From: Mycoplasma sp. CAG:472
GTDB taxonomy: Bacteria > Bacillota_I > Bacilli_A > RF39 > UBA660
Reading direction: 5' to 3'
NCBI GenBank assembly: GCA_000437315.1
Contig: FR899411.1
Coordinates: 1-39,474, forward strand
DNA: 39,474 nt
A program made the translations under genes and the position numbers. The notes beneath the pieces are model-generated. The model was not told where the DNA came from, made no database searches, and saw nothing but the letters and a program-made list of their open reading frames with translations. Positions 14,894-23,367 of this stretch are shown in pieces (the first letter of the stretch is position 1; every line of letters starts with the position of its first letter).

Positions 14894-15336
14894 ATAAATT
14901 TAAAATAACAGATACAGTAAATTATAAAAAATATGGTATAGTAAAAAAAGTATTAAAAAGATGCTTAAAAATGGAAGGTGTTCATAACTCTTTTTTTGAG
15001 GTCATTTTAGTGGATAATAATACTATTCAAAAAATTAATAAAGAGTATCGTAATATTGATAGAGTAACTGATGTAATATCGTTTGCTTTTGAGGATAATG
15101 ATAAAGATTTGTATAATGGCATTAGAATGCTCGGAGAAATTTACATATGCATTCCAAGAATGAAAGAACAAGCAGTAATGTATGGACATTCTGAGACTAG
15201 AGAGATTGCTTTTTTAGCGGTTCATGGGCTATTACATTTGCTTGGCTATGATCATACAAAATCAAAAGAAGAAGAAAAAATAATGTTTGGGAAACAGGAG
15301 TTGGTATTAAATGGATTTAATAAAACGAAAAGGTGA
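14890..15336 (+). CDS. ybeY: Endoribonuclease YbeY
   Basis: YbeY is a metal-dependent RNase that matures the 16S rRNA 3' end and acts in ribosome quality control. The 148-residue protein carries the catalytic signature HGLLHLLGYDH and the upstream RNIDRVTDVISFAFED motif. The start ATG at 14890 overlaps the vanZ stop in an ATGA junction, with GGGG close before it. A longer TTG frame exists upstream but lies inside vanZ and lacks family residues. The end overlaps the dgkA start by 26 bp. Confidence 0.95.
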   Translation: MNKFKITDTVNYKKYGIVKKVLKRCLKMEGVHNSFFEVILVDNNTIQKINKEYRNIDRVTDVISFAFEDNDKDLYNGIRMLGEIYICIPRMKEQAVMYGHSETREIAFLAVHGLLHLLGYDHTKSKEEEKIMFGKQELVLNGFNKTKR

Positions 15337-15709
15337 AAAAGTAGGACCTATTAAAGATGTAATGCATAAATTTAAATATTCATTTCAAGGATTTTTATAT
15401 TGTTATACGCACGAAACAAGTTTTATATTTGAAACTATTGGTGTTATAGCAATAATTATATTTGGCATTATTTTTAAAATTACTTTCATGCAATGGATTT
15501 TTGCACTTATAAGTATGCTTTTAATAATGGAAATAGAGTTTTTAAATACAGCAGTTGAGGCAACAGTGGACCTTGTTACACAAGAGTATCATCCACTTGC
15601 AAAAATAGCTAAAGATTGTGGTTCTGCTGCAACATGTATGGCTACATTTATGGCTTTAATTGTTAATAGTATTATTTTTATTCCTTATATTATAGAACTA
15701 TTTAAGTAG
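15311..15709 (+). CDS. dgkA: DgkA-type lipid kinase (probably undecaprenol kinase)
   Basis: A 132-residue membrane protein with three helices. EIEFLNTAVEATVDLV and HPLAKIAKDCGSAATC carry the active-site residues of the DgkA family. In Gram-positive bacteria this enzyme phosphorylates undecaprenol and helps recycle the lipid carrier for cell-wall synthesis. AGGAG at 15296-15300, inside ybeY, supports the start. Position between ybeY and era is the standard order in Bacillota. Confidence 0.93.
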   Translation: MDLIKRKGEKVGPIKDVMHKFKYSFQGFLYCYTHETSFIFETIGVIAIIIFGIIFKITFMQWIFALISMLLIMEIEFLNTAVEATVDLVTQEYHPLAKIAKDCGSAATCMATFMALIVNSIIFIPYIIELFK

Positions 15710-15716
15710 GTTTATT

Positions 15717-16601
15717 ATGCGAAGTGGATTTGTAAGTTTAATAGGAAGACCAAATGTAGGTAAATCTACACTTCTTAATGCATTAATTAATGAGAAAATT
15801 GCGATAACTTCGGATAAAGCTGGTACAACAAGAAATGTAATTCAAGGTATTTATAATGAAAAAGATTATCAAATAGTTTTTGTTGATACTCCAGGTATTG
15901 CTAAACCAATTAATAGACTAGGTAGAGTACTTAATAAAAAAGCCAAAGAAATGGTTGATGATGTTGATGCAATACTTTTTGTAATTGATGGAAAAAAAGG
16001 TATTGGTCCTGGTGATAAATATATCTTAAATATGCTTAAAACAGTTGAATTACCTGTTATTTTAGTTATAAATAAGATTGATCAAATATCTGATGAAATA
16101 CTTCTTTATACAATAAATGAATATAAAGATTTATATCCATTTTCAGATATCGTACCAGTGTCTGCGGTTACTCATGATAATACAGATAGATTAATTAAGG
16201 TTATAAAAAAATATTTAACTGATGAAGTAAAATATTATGATGATGATATGATTACCTCGAATACGATGAGTTTTATGGTCGGAGAAATTGTTCGTGAAAA
16301 ACTTTTAAATGATACTATTGAAGAAGTACCTCATTCAATTGCTTGTAACTGTATTGGTTACCATGAGAAAAAAGATGTTGTTAATATTTTAGTTGATATA
16401 ATCGTAGACCGTGATTCAATCAAAAAAATAGTTATTGGTAAAGGTGGAAGTAGACTTAAAAAAGTTGGTATTGAGGCACGCGAGGAAATAGAAAGATTAG
16501 TAGGTAAGAAAGTTTATATAGAACTTTATGTTAAAACAATTAAGAATTGGAAAGATAAAGAAAAGTACTTATTAGAATTAGGTTATTTAAATAATGAATA
16601 A
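15717..16601 (+). CDS. era: GTPase Era
   Basis: A 294-residue ribosome-assembly GTPase that binds the 16S 3' end. G1 GRPNVGKST, the switch region with AGTTRN, G3 DTPG, G4 NKID and G5 SAV are all present. The C-terminal KH domain carries IGKGGSRLKKVGIEAREEIE at about residues 240-260. The length is normal. The gene starts 7 bp after dgkA and is co-transcribed with the 16S-maturation nuclease YbeY. Confidence 0.97.
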   Translation: MRSGFVSLIGRPNVGKSTLLNALINEKIAITSDKAGTTRNVIQGIYNEKDYQIVFVDTPGIAKPINRLGRVLNKKAKEMVDDVDAILFVIDGKKGIGPGDKYILNMLKTVELPVILVINKIDQISDEILLYTINEYKDLYPFSDIVPVSAVTHDNTDRLIKVIKKYLTDEVKYYDDDMITSNTMSFMVGEIVREKLLNDTIEEVPHSIACNCIGYHEKKDVVNILVDIIVDRDSIKKIVIGKGGSRLKKVGIEAREEIERLVGKKVYIELYVKTIKNWKDKEKYLLELGYLNNE

Positions 16602-16645
16602 AATTTTATATTTTTCATCAATATATAATTAGAAAGGATGAAAAT

Positions 16646-16735
16646 ATGAAAGCAAAAGAGGCTTGGGATAAATTTAAAAATTCTGGCAAAATTGAAGATT
16701 ATTTAAATTACAAAAAAGAAAGTAAAGGAAAATAA
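16646..16735 (+). CDS. yqzL: YqzL-like micropeptide
   Basis: A 29-residue reading frame between era and recO. Its middle reads AWDKFKNSGKIEDYLNYKKE, close to the YqzL pattern (W-x-x-F-x-x-[TS]-G-x-[IV]-x-x-Y-L-x-Y-K-E). In Bacillus yqzL occupies exactly this place. AGAAAGGATG is a well-spaced Shine-Dalgarno, and the stop is one base before recO. Function is unknown. The protein is shorter than the about 47 residues of B. subtilis. Confidence 0.82.
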   Translation: MKAKEAWDKFKNSGKIEDYLNYKKESKGK

Positions 16736-16736
16736 T

Positions 16737-17459
16737 ATGCTACTGGAAGTTGAGGGTATAGTATTAAGTGAAACACCTTATGGTGAAACAAGTAAAATAA
16801 TTAATTTATATACAAAAGAAAAAGGGCTTATAGGAATAATGTGTAAAGGCGCTAAAAGTATGAAATCTATGTTTATGGCAAGCACACAGGTATTATCCTA
16901 TGGCGTTTTTAATTTGCATTATAAAGAAGGTAAACTTTCTACTTTAACAGGGGTTGATACTATAGATCCCCTTATAAATATTAAAGAAGATTTAAAAAAG
17001 ATTACAACTGCATTTTATTTAATTAAACTTATTACCCAAGTTTTAAAAGATACTCAAGATCCAAAAATTTATGATTTATTTATAAGTACTATTTTAAAAA
17101 TAAATGAAGGTTTTGATGAAACAGTTCTTTGTAATATTTTAGAAATTAAACTTCTTCCTTTTTTAGGGGTCACTCTTTGTCTTGATGGTTGCATTAGATG
17201 TGGTTCTAAAAAAGAAATTGTAACAATAGATGCATCATATGGTGGCCTTATTTGTAAAAATTGTTATCGAAATGAACAAATTATTGATTTAAGGGTAGTA
17301 AAACTTTTAAGAATGTATTATTATATAGATATAGGCTCGATAGAAAATATTAAAGTAGATGCCAAGTTAAAAAAGATTATCAATAAATTTTTAACTGACT
17401 ATTATGATTCTTTTACAGGGCTTTATTTGGATAAAAAGGTGTTAGAGTTTAAGGAGTAG
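16737..17459 (+). CDS. recO: DNA repair protein RecO
   Basis: A 240-residue recombination mediator that loads RecA with RecR. The N-terminal OB-fold is recognisable by EGIVLSETPYGETSKIINLY and GLIGIMCKGAK. The helical part follows, with a four-cysteine zinc finger of CIRCG (near residue 160) and CKNC (near 179). The length matches the family. The order era-yqzL-recO is conserved in Bacillota. Confidence 0.95.
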   Translation: MLLEVEGIVLSETPYGETSKIINLYTKEKGLIGIMCKGAKSMKSMFMASTQVLSYGVFNLHYKEGKLSTLTGVDTIDPLINIKEDLKKITTAFYLIKLITQVLKDTQDPKIYDLFISTILKINEGFDETVLCNILEIKLLPFLGVTLCLDGCIRCGSKKEIVTIDASYGGLICKNCYRNEQIIDLRVVKLLRMYYYIDIGSIENIKVDAKLKKIINKFLTDYYDSFTGLYLDKKVLEFKE

Positions 17460-17461
17460 TA

Positions 17462-18112
17462 ATGACAGATTTAACTTTATTTTATGGGACAATGGAAAGT
17501 GGTAAAACAACAAAACTTTTACAAGATAATTATAATTATCGTAAACACGGACACAAAGTTTTAATTATAAAACCTTTGATAGATTTAAAGGGTGGTAATA
17601 CAGTTGTTAATAGAACAAATGAGTTTGCTCCAGTAGACATACTTTTAGCAAATGATGAATCAATATTTGATGATAAATATTTACCGCTTATTAAAGGTAC
17701 TGAGGTTATTCTTGTAGATGAAGCACAGTTTTTAACAGAAAAACAAATAATTGAATTTTGGATGCTTGCTCATAAAATAGGTATTACAGTTATATGTTAT
17801 GCTCTTAAAAGTGATTTTAAAGGAAGACTTTTTAAAGGTACACAAGCTTTAATTGGATTTGCAGATAGAAAAAATGAACTAACAGTTAATTGTAGATGTG
17901 GGGATACCGCTGTATTTAATGCAAGAATGGTTAATGGTAATTTTGTTTTTGATGGTGATGAAGTTGCTATTGATGGTCTTGATAACGTTTCTTATGTTCC
18001 ACTTTGTTCAAGCTGTTATTTTAATGAAGTTATGAATTGTGAAACAAAAGAGAAGGTTATTACATATAAAAAAGTTCTTAAAAGATATAAAAAAGATGAT
18101 GAAAGTAAATGA
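17462..18112 (+). CDS. tdk: Thymidine kinase (type II)
   Basis: A 216-residue salvage enzyme that phosphorylates thymidine with ATP. The P-loop is GTMESGKTTKL, the DEAQFL motif is the Walker B/catalytic Glu region, and the C-terminal lasso has the zinc cysteines CRCG and CSSC with YVPLC around the substrate loop. It follows recO by 2 bp and ends the operon at a strong terminator. Bacterial tdk genes are more often near rpmE or prfA, so placement here is a lineage feature. Confidence 0.95.
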   Translation: MTDLTLFYGTMESGKTTKLLQDNYNYRKHGHKVLIIKPLIDLKGGNTVVNRTNEFAPVDILLANDESIFDDKYLPLIKGTEVILVDEAQFLTEKQIIEFWMLAHKIGITVICYALKSDFKGRLFKGTQALIGFADRKNELTVNCRCGDTAVFNARMVNGNFVFDGDEVAIDGLDNVSYVPLCSSCYFNEVMNCETKEKVITYKKVLKRYKKDDESK

Positions 18113-18116
18113 TATG

Positions 18117-18153
18117 AACCTCGTTTCTTGGACAAAATAGAAACGAGGTTTTT
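18117..18153 (+). terminator. Terminator of the yqfC-tdk operon
   Basis: A perfect 12-bp stem (18117-18128 with 18139-18150) with a 10-nt loop and a T-run. Confidence 0.92.
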
Positions 18154-18165
18154 ATATGGAGTAAA

Positions 18166-18194
18166 TTTACTTTTTGTAAAATATGTGCTATAAT
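18166..18194 (+). promoter_or_regulatory. Promoter of the acyltransferase gene
   Basis: TTTACT (18166-18171), 17-bp spacer, TATAAT (18189-18194) with TGC directly before it (extended -10). Confidence 0.75.
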
Positions 18195-18215
18195 TATTTT
18201 AGATTGAGGGGTTTT

Positions 18216-19202
18216 ATGGAAAATAAAATTAATGCATTAAAATGCGAAAAATTTAAAGAATTTATTCATCCTATGTTTATGCCAATATTAGCATCAAAAA
18301 CAACAGGTAAATTACATCTAATAGGGAGTTTTCCTGAGGATGATAATTATTTAATTGTGGCTAATCACGTTTGTATCGAAGATATTCCTACTTTAGGAGA
18401 AGCAGTAAAAAAACATTTCTATTTATTAGTTAGTGATGAAGATAAAGGTACTTTAGATGGACTTGCACTTGAACTAAATGGTGTTGAGTGGGTTCATAGA
18501 TTAGACAAAGAAAGCCGAAAAAATGCCTATGAAAATATTGTAAAAATATTAAAAAAAGGTAAAAATTTTGGTATGTACCCAGAAGCAACTTGGAATTTAT
18601 CTTCGAATAAATTTATAATGGATATGAATTATGGTTGCATAAAAATGGCTTTGGAAGCAGGCAAAAAAATAGTTCCAGTTGTAACTTATTTTTCTGAAAA
18701 AGATAGATATACAAAGATTGGAAAACCTTTAACACCAACAAGTGATTTATTACAAAGTATCAGCGATTTAAAAGATGAAATGTCTACAATGTATTTTGAA
18801 CTTATGAACTTATACTATGAAGATGAAATAAAAAATGGTAGTAACAATGTTAATGTATCAGAAGATGGAAGTTATTATGAAAATAGGGCAGATCTTCCTG
18901 AAGATTATTGGGACAGATATGTTGAATCAAAATATGATGCTTATGGTAGAGCCAAAAATGATATGGATGGAGTAAGAAGTTTTGAGTCTAATTTTATATT
19001 CACACCTAAAGGTGATGCTTATGAATTTTTTCAAGAATTTAACTCAATTATTAGAAAAGACAATAATGGAAATTTAATTGTCAAAAGAATTTCTTCGGAG
19101 AAAAATGGATTTAATGGTAATACTTTCGGAGAAGTAAGAGAAAAGGGTAGTTTTGGATTTGGTTATAATGAAGATGTTTTAAAAAGAAGTTTAAAAAGAT
19201 AG
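18216..19202 (+). CDS. PlsC-like 1-acyl-glycerol-3-phosphate acyltransferase family protein
   Basis: A 328-residue protein from ATG 18216, preceded by TGAGGGG. The catalytic NHxxxxD box is NHVCIED (near residue 53) and the substrate block is MYPEATWNLS (near 121). This defines the LPLAT/PlsC acyltransferase superfamily, which acylates lysophosphatidate or related lipids at the membrane. Unlike the typical 200-250-residue enzyme it has a polar, acidic C-terminal extension of about 130 residues and no clear membrane helix, so the acceptor is uncertain. It is the first gene of a pair with the membrane sensor-like gene 10 bp downstream. Confidence 0.82.
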   Translation: MENKINALKCEKFKEFIHPMFMPILASKTTGKLHLIGSFPEDDNYLIVANHVCIEDIPTLGEAVKKHFYLLVSDEDKGTLDGLALELNGVEWVHRLDKESRKNAYENIVKILKKGKNFGMYPEATWNLSSNKFIMDMNYGCIKMALEAGKKIVPVVTYFSEKDRYTKIGKPLTPTSDLLQSISDLKDEMSTMYFELMNLYYEDEIKNGSNNVNVSEDGSYYENRADLPEDYWDRYVESKYDAYGRAKNDMDGVRSFESNFIFTPKGDAYEFFQEFNSIIRKDNNGNLIVKRISSEKNGFNGNTFGEVREKGSFGFGYNEDVLKRSLKR

Positions 19203-19212
19203 TGAGGTATAT

Positions 19213-20994
19213 ATGAATTTAATTCTACCAATTTTTTCTTTATTTATTTTAGTTTTATTGCAAGTGGTGTTTTATATAAAACCAAGATTGAATAATGTTG
19301 AAACTAATATTTATAAATATTTATTATTAATTAGCACACTAAATATTTCATTTAATATATTAGGTATTTATAATGGTTATACGACTAGAAATATGTTATT
19401 TTTAAATATTATAAATCATTTAGATTTACCATTATATTTTTGGTGGGCATCACTTTTATTTTTATACTTGTATAATATATATACAAGGAAAAATTATAAA
19501 ATAATAAAAACAATTGTGTTATGGTTAAATTCAATTTTTACATTTTTAACAATAATATTACCTTTTGAAGTGGTTGTAAATGAATTTGAGGGGTATGCAA
19601 AGGGAACTTGTGTTAATTTTGTTTATATAATATGTGCAATTTATATATGTTTATGCGTATTCTTTGCTTTTAAAATTTTAAAAACAGGAAAATTTAAAAA
19701 AACATTGCCAGTATTTGTATTACTAATTTGTGGAATATTTGCTGTTTTAGTTCAAAAGATAATGCCTAATTTAATAGTTATACCTGGAATAATTGTATTT
19801 ATAGAATTAATTATGTTTTTTACGATTGAGAATCCAGATTTGAAAATATTAAATGAGTATTCTAAAAATAAGGAACTGTTAGAGCAAATAATTGAAGAGA
19901 AGAATAATTTATTATTCAAATTATCAGAAGATATTGTTATTCCGTTACAAAAAATTAAGGAGGAAAACATTAACTTATTGAAAAAAGAAAATATAAAAAG
20001 TATTTACAAAGTAATTAATGAAAATAATTTAAGGTTAAATGATGTTATTAATTTAATAAATGAAGTTTACAATATATCAAATATAAATAGAAGTTTTGCA
20101 GAAATAAAGGAAAATAAGTATAATGTTTATAATTTATTAAGTCAAATTATATTAATTGTTAAAAATAAATATAGCGATAATTGTATTTTTAAATATTGTG
20201 TTAGTGAGTCTTTACCTGAGTATTTATATGGTGATGATTTACATTTAAAGCAAACGATTATTTCACTAATTAATTTTTTAAGTAATGGTAAACAGTGTAT
20301 AATAGATTTTGATGTGTCTACAATAACAAGATATAATATATGTAGGCTAATTATAACTATTCATTGTTCAAGTTACACTATTTCTTTACAAGATATTAAT
20401 AAAATTCTTGAATATAGTGATAACATCACAAAAAATGAAATTGAAAATATTAATCTAGAGGACTATAAAGCGGATTTGAAAGTTATAAAACAAATAATTA
20501 ATTTTTTAGGAGGAACACTATTAATAAAATCCGATAAAGAATGCGGTACAGAATTTAAGATAATTATTAATCAAATGATTTACGAAGATACTAAAAATAA
20601 TAAGTTATTATCTTATGAATATACAAATAAAAAAAGAATATTAATTGTTGATAGTAATTTAAAGGAATTAAATTCATTAACCAAACAGATGCGTAATTAT
20701 AATTTCATTGTAACTTCAACACTTTATCCTAATGAATTAATTAGTAAACTAAAAAGTAAAGAAAAATATGATTTGGTATTTATAAATGATGATTTAAATG
20801 ATAGTAGTGCGGTGAAAGTAATTAAGCAGTTAGAAAATATAAATTTAAAAGATACAAAAATTATTGTAATGCTTAATGAAAACAAAGAACATATTAAAAA
20901 TCATTATTTAACTGAATATAAATTTTATGACTATTTATTAAAAAATGATTATGACAATGAAATGAACCGTATTTTAACTAAATTAAAATGGTAA
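19213..20994 (+). CDS. Hybrid histidine-kinase-like membrane protein, apparently without phosphotransfer residues
   Basis: A 593-residue protein. Residues 1-205 have about seven membrane helices, then a coiled segment. The dimerisation helix reads KLSEDIVIPLQKIKEE where active kinases have SHELRTPL, so the phosphorylated His is missing. An ATPase-like domain follows (YGDDLHLKQTIISLINFLSNG is the N-box region; GTEFKI the G2 region), but no DxGxG is seen. Residues 473-593 are a receiver fold (KKRILIVDSN...YDLVFINDDLND...DYLLKND) with Asn525 at the usual phospho-Asp position; Asp526 is adjacent. It may act as a signal-binding or scaffold protein. It is 10 bp after the acyltransferase gene and ends at a terminator. 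Confidence 0.75.
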   Translation: MNLILPIFSLFILVLLQVVFYIKPRLNNVETNIYKYLLLISTLNISFNILGIYNGYTTRNMLFLNIINHLDLPLYFWWASLLFLYLYNIYTRKNYKIIKTIVLWLNSIFTFLTIILPFEVVVNEFEGYAKGTCVNFVYIICAIYICLCVFFAFKILKTGKFKKTLPVFVLLICGIFAVLVQKIMPNLIVIPGIIVFIELIMFFTIENPDLKILNEYSKNKELLEQIIEEKNNLLFKLSEDIVIPLQKIKEENINLLKKENIKSIYKVINENNLRLNDVINLINEVYNISNINRSFAEIKENKYNVYNLLSQIILIVKNKYSDNCIFKYCVSESLPEYLYGDDLHLKQTIISLINFLSNGKQCIIDFDVSTITRYNICRLIITIHCSSYTISLQDINKILEYSDNITKNEIENINLEDYKADLKVIKQIINFLGGTLLIKSDKECGTEFKIIINQMIYEDTKNNKLLSYEYTNKKRILIVDSNLKELNSLTKQMRNYNFIVTSTLYPNELISKLKSKEKYDLVFINDDLNDSSAVKVIKQLENINLKDTKIIVMLNENKEHIKNHYLTEYKFYDYLLKNDYDNEMNRILTKLKW

Positions 20995-20996
20995 TC

Positions 20997-21047
20997 AAAA
21001 AAGTCAATTTAAAGTTAAAACTTGATAACTTATACTTGACTTTTTTT
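20997..21047 (+). terminator. Terminator after the sensor-like gene
   Basis: An 11-bp outer stem (20997-21007 with 21036-21046) and an inner AAGTT/AACTT pairing, followed by T. The 3' arm doubles as the -35 box of the next promoter. Confidence 0.85.
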
Positions 21048-21063
21048 ATAGTTTATATATAAT
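21036..21063 (+). promoter_or_regulatory. Promoter nested in the preceding terminator
   Basis: TTGACT (21036-21041) is the descending arm of the terminator; a 16-bp spacer leads to TATAAT (21058-21063). It serves the DUF4160-like gene. Confidence 0.75.
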
Positions 21064-21085
21064 ACAAATCAAGGAGGTTTTATTA

Positions 21086-21415
21086 ATGCCAAGTGAATAT
21101 AGTTATGTACATGGACAGCCTGGTTATTGGAAAGTAAGATATGATAGTTGGAATGGTTGGGAAGCACCACACATTCACGCAATGCAAGGTGACAGAGAAC
21201 TTCAAGTTTACACAGAATCATTAGAAATTAAAAATCAAAAAGGTAGATTTTCTTCTGATGAAATTGAGGAAATAAGAAATATTGCAAGGTCTTACGCAAA
21301 TAATTATTGTTTATCTGTTAATGAAAATATGTTTGAAACAGATAACTTAAATAAGTTAATGAAATTAAATGAAAATTTAATTTCAATGATTGAGAATCAG
21401 GGTTATGCAAGATAA
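21086..21415 (+). CDS. Small DUF4160-like protein
   Basis: A 109-residue protein. WEAPHIHAMQGDRELQVYTESLEI resembles the PPHxHv...a.i.l..l.i core of DUF4160-type proteins, often found in toxin-antitoxin-like or mobile contexts. The N-terminal part (HGQPGYWKVRYDSW) and the helical tail do not help. The assignment is from memory and moderate. AAGGAGGT supports the start. The 3' end overlaps the HExxH gene by 11 bp, implying translational coupling and a joint function. Confidence 0.5.
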   Translation: MPSEYSYVHGQPGYWKVRYDSWNGWEAPHIHAMQGDRELQVYTESLEIKNQKGRFSSDEIEEIRNIARSYANNYCLSVNENMFETDNLNKLMKLNENLISMIENQGYAR

Positions 21416-22058
21416 ATATAACTTATTTAATAATGAAAAAGTCGATGAATTAACATCGACTTTTCTAGAAAAAAAATCTTATGAATCAAATACAATGGAA
21501 AAGTTTATTGCTGAATTAATTCAATACTATGATTTAATGGATTTTTGCACTGATATTTTCTTTTGTGAGTATAACAATCAGTATTTAGGTTTATATAATT
21601 TTAACCAAAGAAAAATTTGTATTAACTATAAGAGAATAATTGAATTATTAAAAAGTGTTAGCAATGATAATTATTTTATACTGGCTAATGTTTATCGAAT
21701 TATATTACATGAATTTAAACATATACTACAGCATAAAATGATGCAAGTTAAAGATTATGAATTATTTAGATTGTTTTTTGATGAAATATCTATCGGTGCT
21801 AATGAAGGTATTAAACCATCAGAAGTTAATGCTGAAATTGAATCATCAATGGTAATTATAAAGAATTATAATCACGGTAATTCTTTATATGAAAAGCAAC
21901 TTGCTTTTTCGATTAGATTGATTAGTTCATTTTTTTATCCTAACAAAATAGTAGAAAACTATTGTATAAAAAATAAAATAATTTTACCTAATATAGATAA
22001 AATTGATGAACTACTATATGGTATAAATGATGAAATATTAAAAATAAAAAAGAAATAA
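21405..22058 (+). CDS. Putative zinc metallopeptidase (HExxH protein)
   Basis: A 217-residue protein from ATG 21405; a TTG frame opens at 21390 but lacks a ribosome site. The only clear motif is ILHEFKHILQHKMM, an HExxH zinc site in a helix, with Glu residues in NAEIES about 40 positions later as a possible third ligand. No signal peptide or membrane helix is present, so it would act inside the cell, as ImmA/IrrE-like peptidases do. I do not recognise a named family. It overlaps the DUF4160-like gene, with which it forms a two-gene unit. Confidence 0.55.
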   Translation: MQDKYNLFNNEKVDELTSTFLEKKSYESNTMEKFIAELIQYYDLMDFCTDIFFCEYNNQYLGLYNFNQRKICINYKRIIELLKSVSNDNYFILANVYRIILHEFKHILQHKMMQVKDYELFRLFFDEISIGANEGIKPSEVNAEIESSMVIIKNYNHGNSLYEKQLAFSIRLISSFFYPNKIVENYCIKNKIILPNIDKIDELLYGINDEILKIKKK

Positions 22059-22086
22059 TTGCAAATTTTTAATTTAAATGTATAAT
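22059..22086 (+). promoter_or_regulatory. Promoter upstream of the 103-residue orphan gene
   Basis: TTGCAA (22059-22064), 16-bp spacer, TATAAT (22081-22086), directly after the metallopeptidase stop codon. Confidence 0.7.
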
Positions 22087-22105
22087 ATTGATTAGGAGAA
22101 TGAAT

Positions 22106-22417
22106 ATGAAATATATAATAAAAAGAAATATTAATTTATTTGGAAAAAACAATATCATAAAATTTGAATATAATGTTACTTTAAATAAAAATAATAATGG
22201 TTTTGAAGATTTTGATATCGGAAATGAAGAAATTATGATTAATGATATACTAACAAAATTGGATGCTGAAACCATAAAAAAATTTAATGAAATAAAACCA
22301 ATTTATGTATCTTTATCAACTTATTTTTTTGATAAACTTAATAATTTATTTGCGATTGAATATGAAACAATAGATTCTGTTTCTAAAATAACTAAAAAAG
22401 AATTATTACATTTATGA
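22106..22417 (+). CDS. Hypothetical protein
   Basis: A 103-residue protein from ATG 22106, chosen because AGGAG at 22094-22098 is seven bases before it. It has no signal, membrane helix or known motif. The N-terminal half looks beta-rich (KYIIKRNINLFGKNNIIKFE) and the centre is acidic (FEDFDIGNEEIMINDIL). Base composition is like its neighbours. It lies in a patch of small accessory genes with its own promoter. I cannot name a function. Confidence 0.6.
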   Translation: MKYIIKRNINLFGKNNIIKFEYNVTLNKNNNGFEDFDIGNEEIMINDILTKLDAETIKKFNEIKPIYVSLSTYFFDKLNNLFAIEYETIDSVSKITKKELLHL

Positions 22418-22443
22418 TATATTTATAGTGGTGGTATTAATAA

Positions 22444-22986
22444 ATGAGTTTTATCAAAATAATTTCAAAAATTGCAAAAAATTCAAGAAGTCGTGATTAT
22501 GATGAACCTCTTAGTTGGTTAGAGGCAAGTAATTTAGTTTTAACTTCTTATAGAGTAAGCAGGCCTTTAATTCCTCTTAAAGGATATGTTGATTTTGATT
22601 TTTATAAACTATTTATTAATGATATAGGATTATTAAATCATTTTCTAGAAATTAGAAATTCTGATATTATAACTGATAATTTATCCTTATTCAAAGGTGC
22701 TATTGTGGAAAATTATGTTGCTACTCAATTTGCAAGTAATGAGATTAGTTTATATTATTGGTTAAGTGAAGGAATTGTAGAAGTTGATTTTCTTTTATAT
22801 AATGAAGATGGGATTATTCTAGTTGAAGTCAAGGCATCTGATTATACACAATCTAAAAGTTTAAAAATGTTTATGGAAAATTATAACCCTAAATATGCAA
22901 TTAGAATAAGTACTAAAAATTTTGGATATAACGAAGTAAGCAAAATAAAAAGTATACCGCTTTATGCTGTATTCTTACTTAAATAG
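22444..22986 (+). pseudogene. C-terminal remnant of an AAA ATPase/DUF4143 protein
   Basis: 180 codons that correspond to the end of the DUF4143 proteins: YKLFINDIGLLNHFL, then IVENYVATQF, LYYWLSEGIVEVDFLL, GIILVEVKAS and PLYAVFLL. Complete members are about 400 residues and begin with a P-loop ATPase, which is missing here. Asp in VDFLL and Glu-x-Lys in VEVKAS form a PD-(D/E)XK-like core, so the remnant could still be a nuclease domain. A GTGGTGG site precedes the ATG, but the loss of the ATPase makes a decayed gene more likely. Adjacent accessory genes fit this. Confidence 0.65.
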
Positions 22987-22995
22987 GAGGAAAAG

Positions 22996-23328
22996 ATGGA
23001 GCAAATATATAATAAATTAGTTAGAGATAAAATTCCGAACATAATAAAAAATAATGGTGGAGAGCCTTATACAAGGATTTTAAGTAATGATGAGTATATT
23101 GAAAATCTTAAAAAAAAGTTAATTGAGGAATGTAATGAAGTAGTATCTGCCAAAACAAAAGAGGATACTTTAGAGGAACTTGCAGATACTTTTGAGGTAG
23201 TAAGATCACTTGCAAAAGCATTGGGTTATTCTTATGAAAACTTAATTGATGCAGTGGAAAACAAAGCCACTAAAAGGGGTGGATTTAATAAAAAAATATT
23301 TCTAGAAAAAGTGATAGAAAAGGACTAA
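22996..23328 (+). CDS. MazG-like nucleotide pyrophosphohydrolase
   Basis: A 110-residue all-alpha NTP pyrophosphohydrolase. IYNKLVRDKIPNII at the start is typical of the short phosphoribosyl-ATP pyrophosphohydrolase-like family. The magnesium motif is EECNEV followed by EELADTFEVV. Such enzymes hydrolyse non-canonical or excess nucleotides. AGGAGGAAAAG supports the start. It lies 9 bp after the DUF4143 remnant and just before the T-box leader. Confidence 0.85.
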   Translation: MEQIYNKLVRDKIPNIIKNNGGEPYTRILSNDEYIENLKKKLIEECNEVVSAKTKEDTLEELADTFEVVRSLAKALGYSYENLIDAVENKATKRGGFNKKIFLEKVIEKD

Positions 23329-23334
23329 AAATTG

Positions 23335-23362
23335 TTGTAAAAAAACAAATAATAGTTTATAA
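23335..23362 (+). promoter_or_regulatory. Promoter of the glyS T-box transcript
   Basis: TTGTAA (23335-23340), 16-bp spacer, TATAAT (23357-23362). The start would be near 23369, exactly at the foot of Stem I. Confidence 0.65.
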
Positions 23363-23367
23363 TAACT

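Noticed and set aside
19752..19970. Minus-strand frame of 72 codons
   Set aside because: It is the antisense shadow of the sensor-like gene, without a ribosome site or family pattern. The same holds for the other antisense frames in core genes.
1455..22417. Mycoplasma genetic code (TGA as Trp)
   Set aside because: TGA is the natural end of several genes (VanZ, tdk, orphan gene 22106), and TGG is used for the Trp residues seen in the genes I read.
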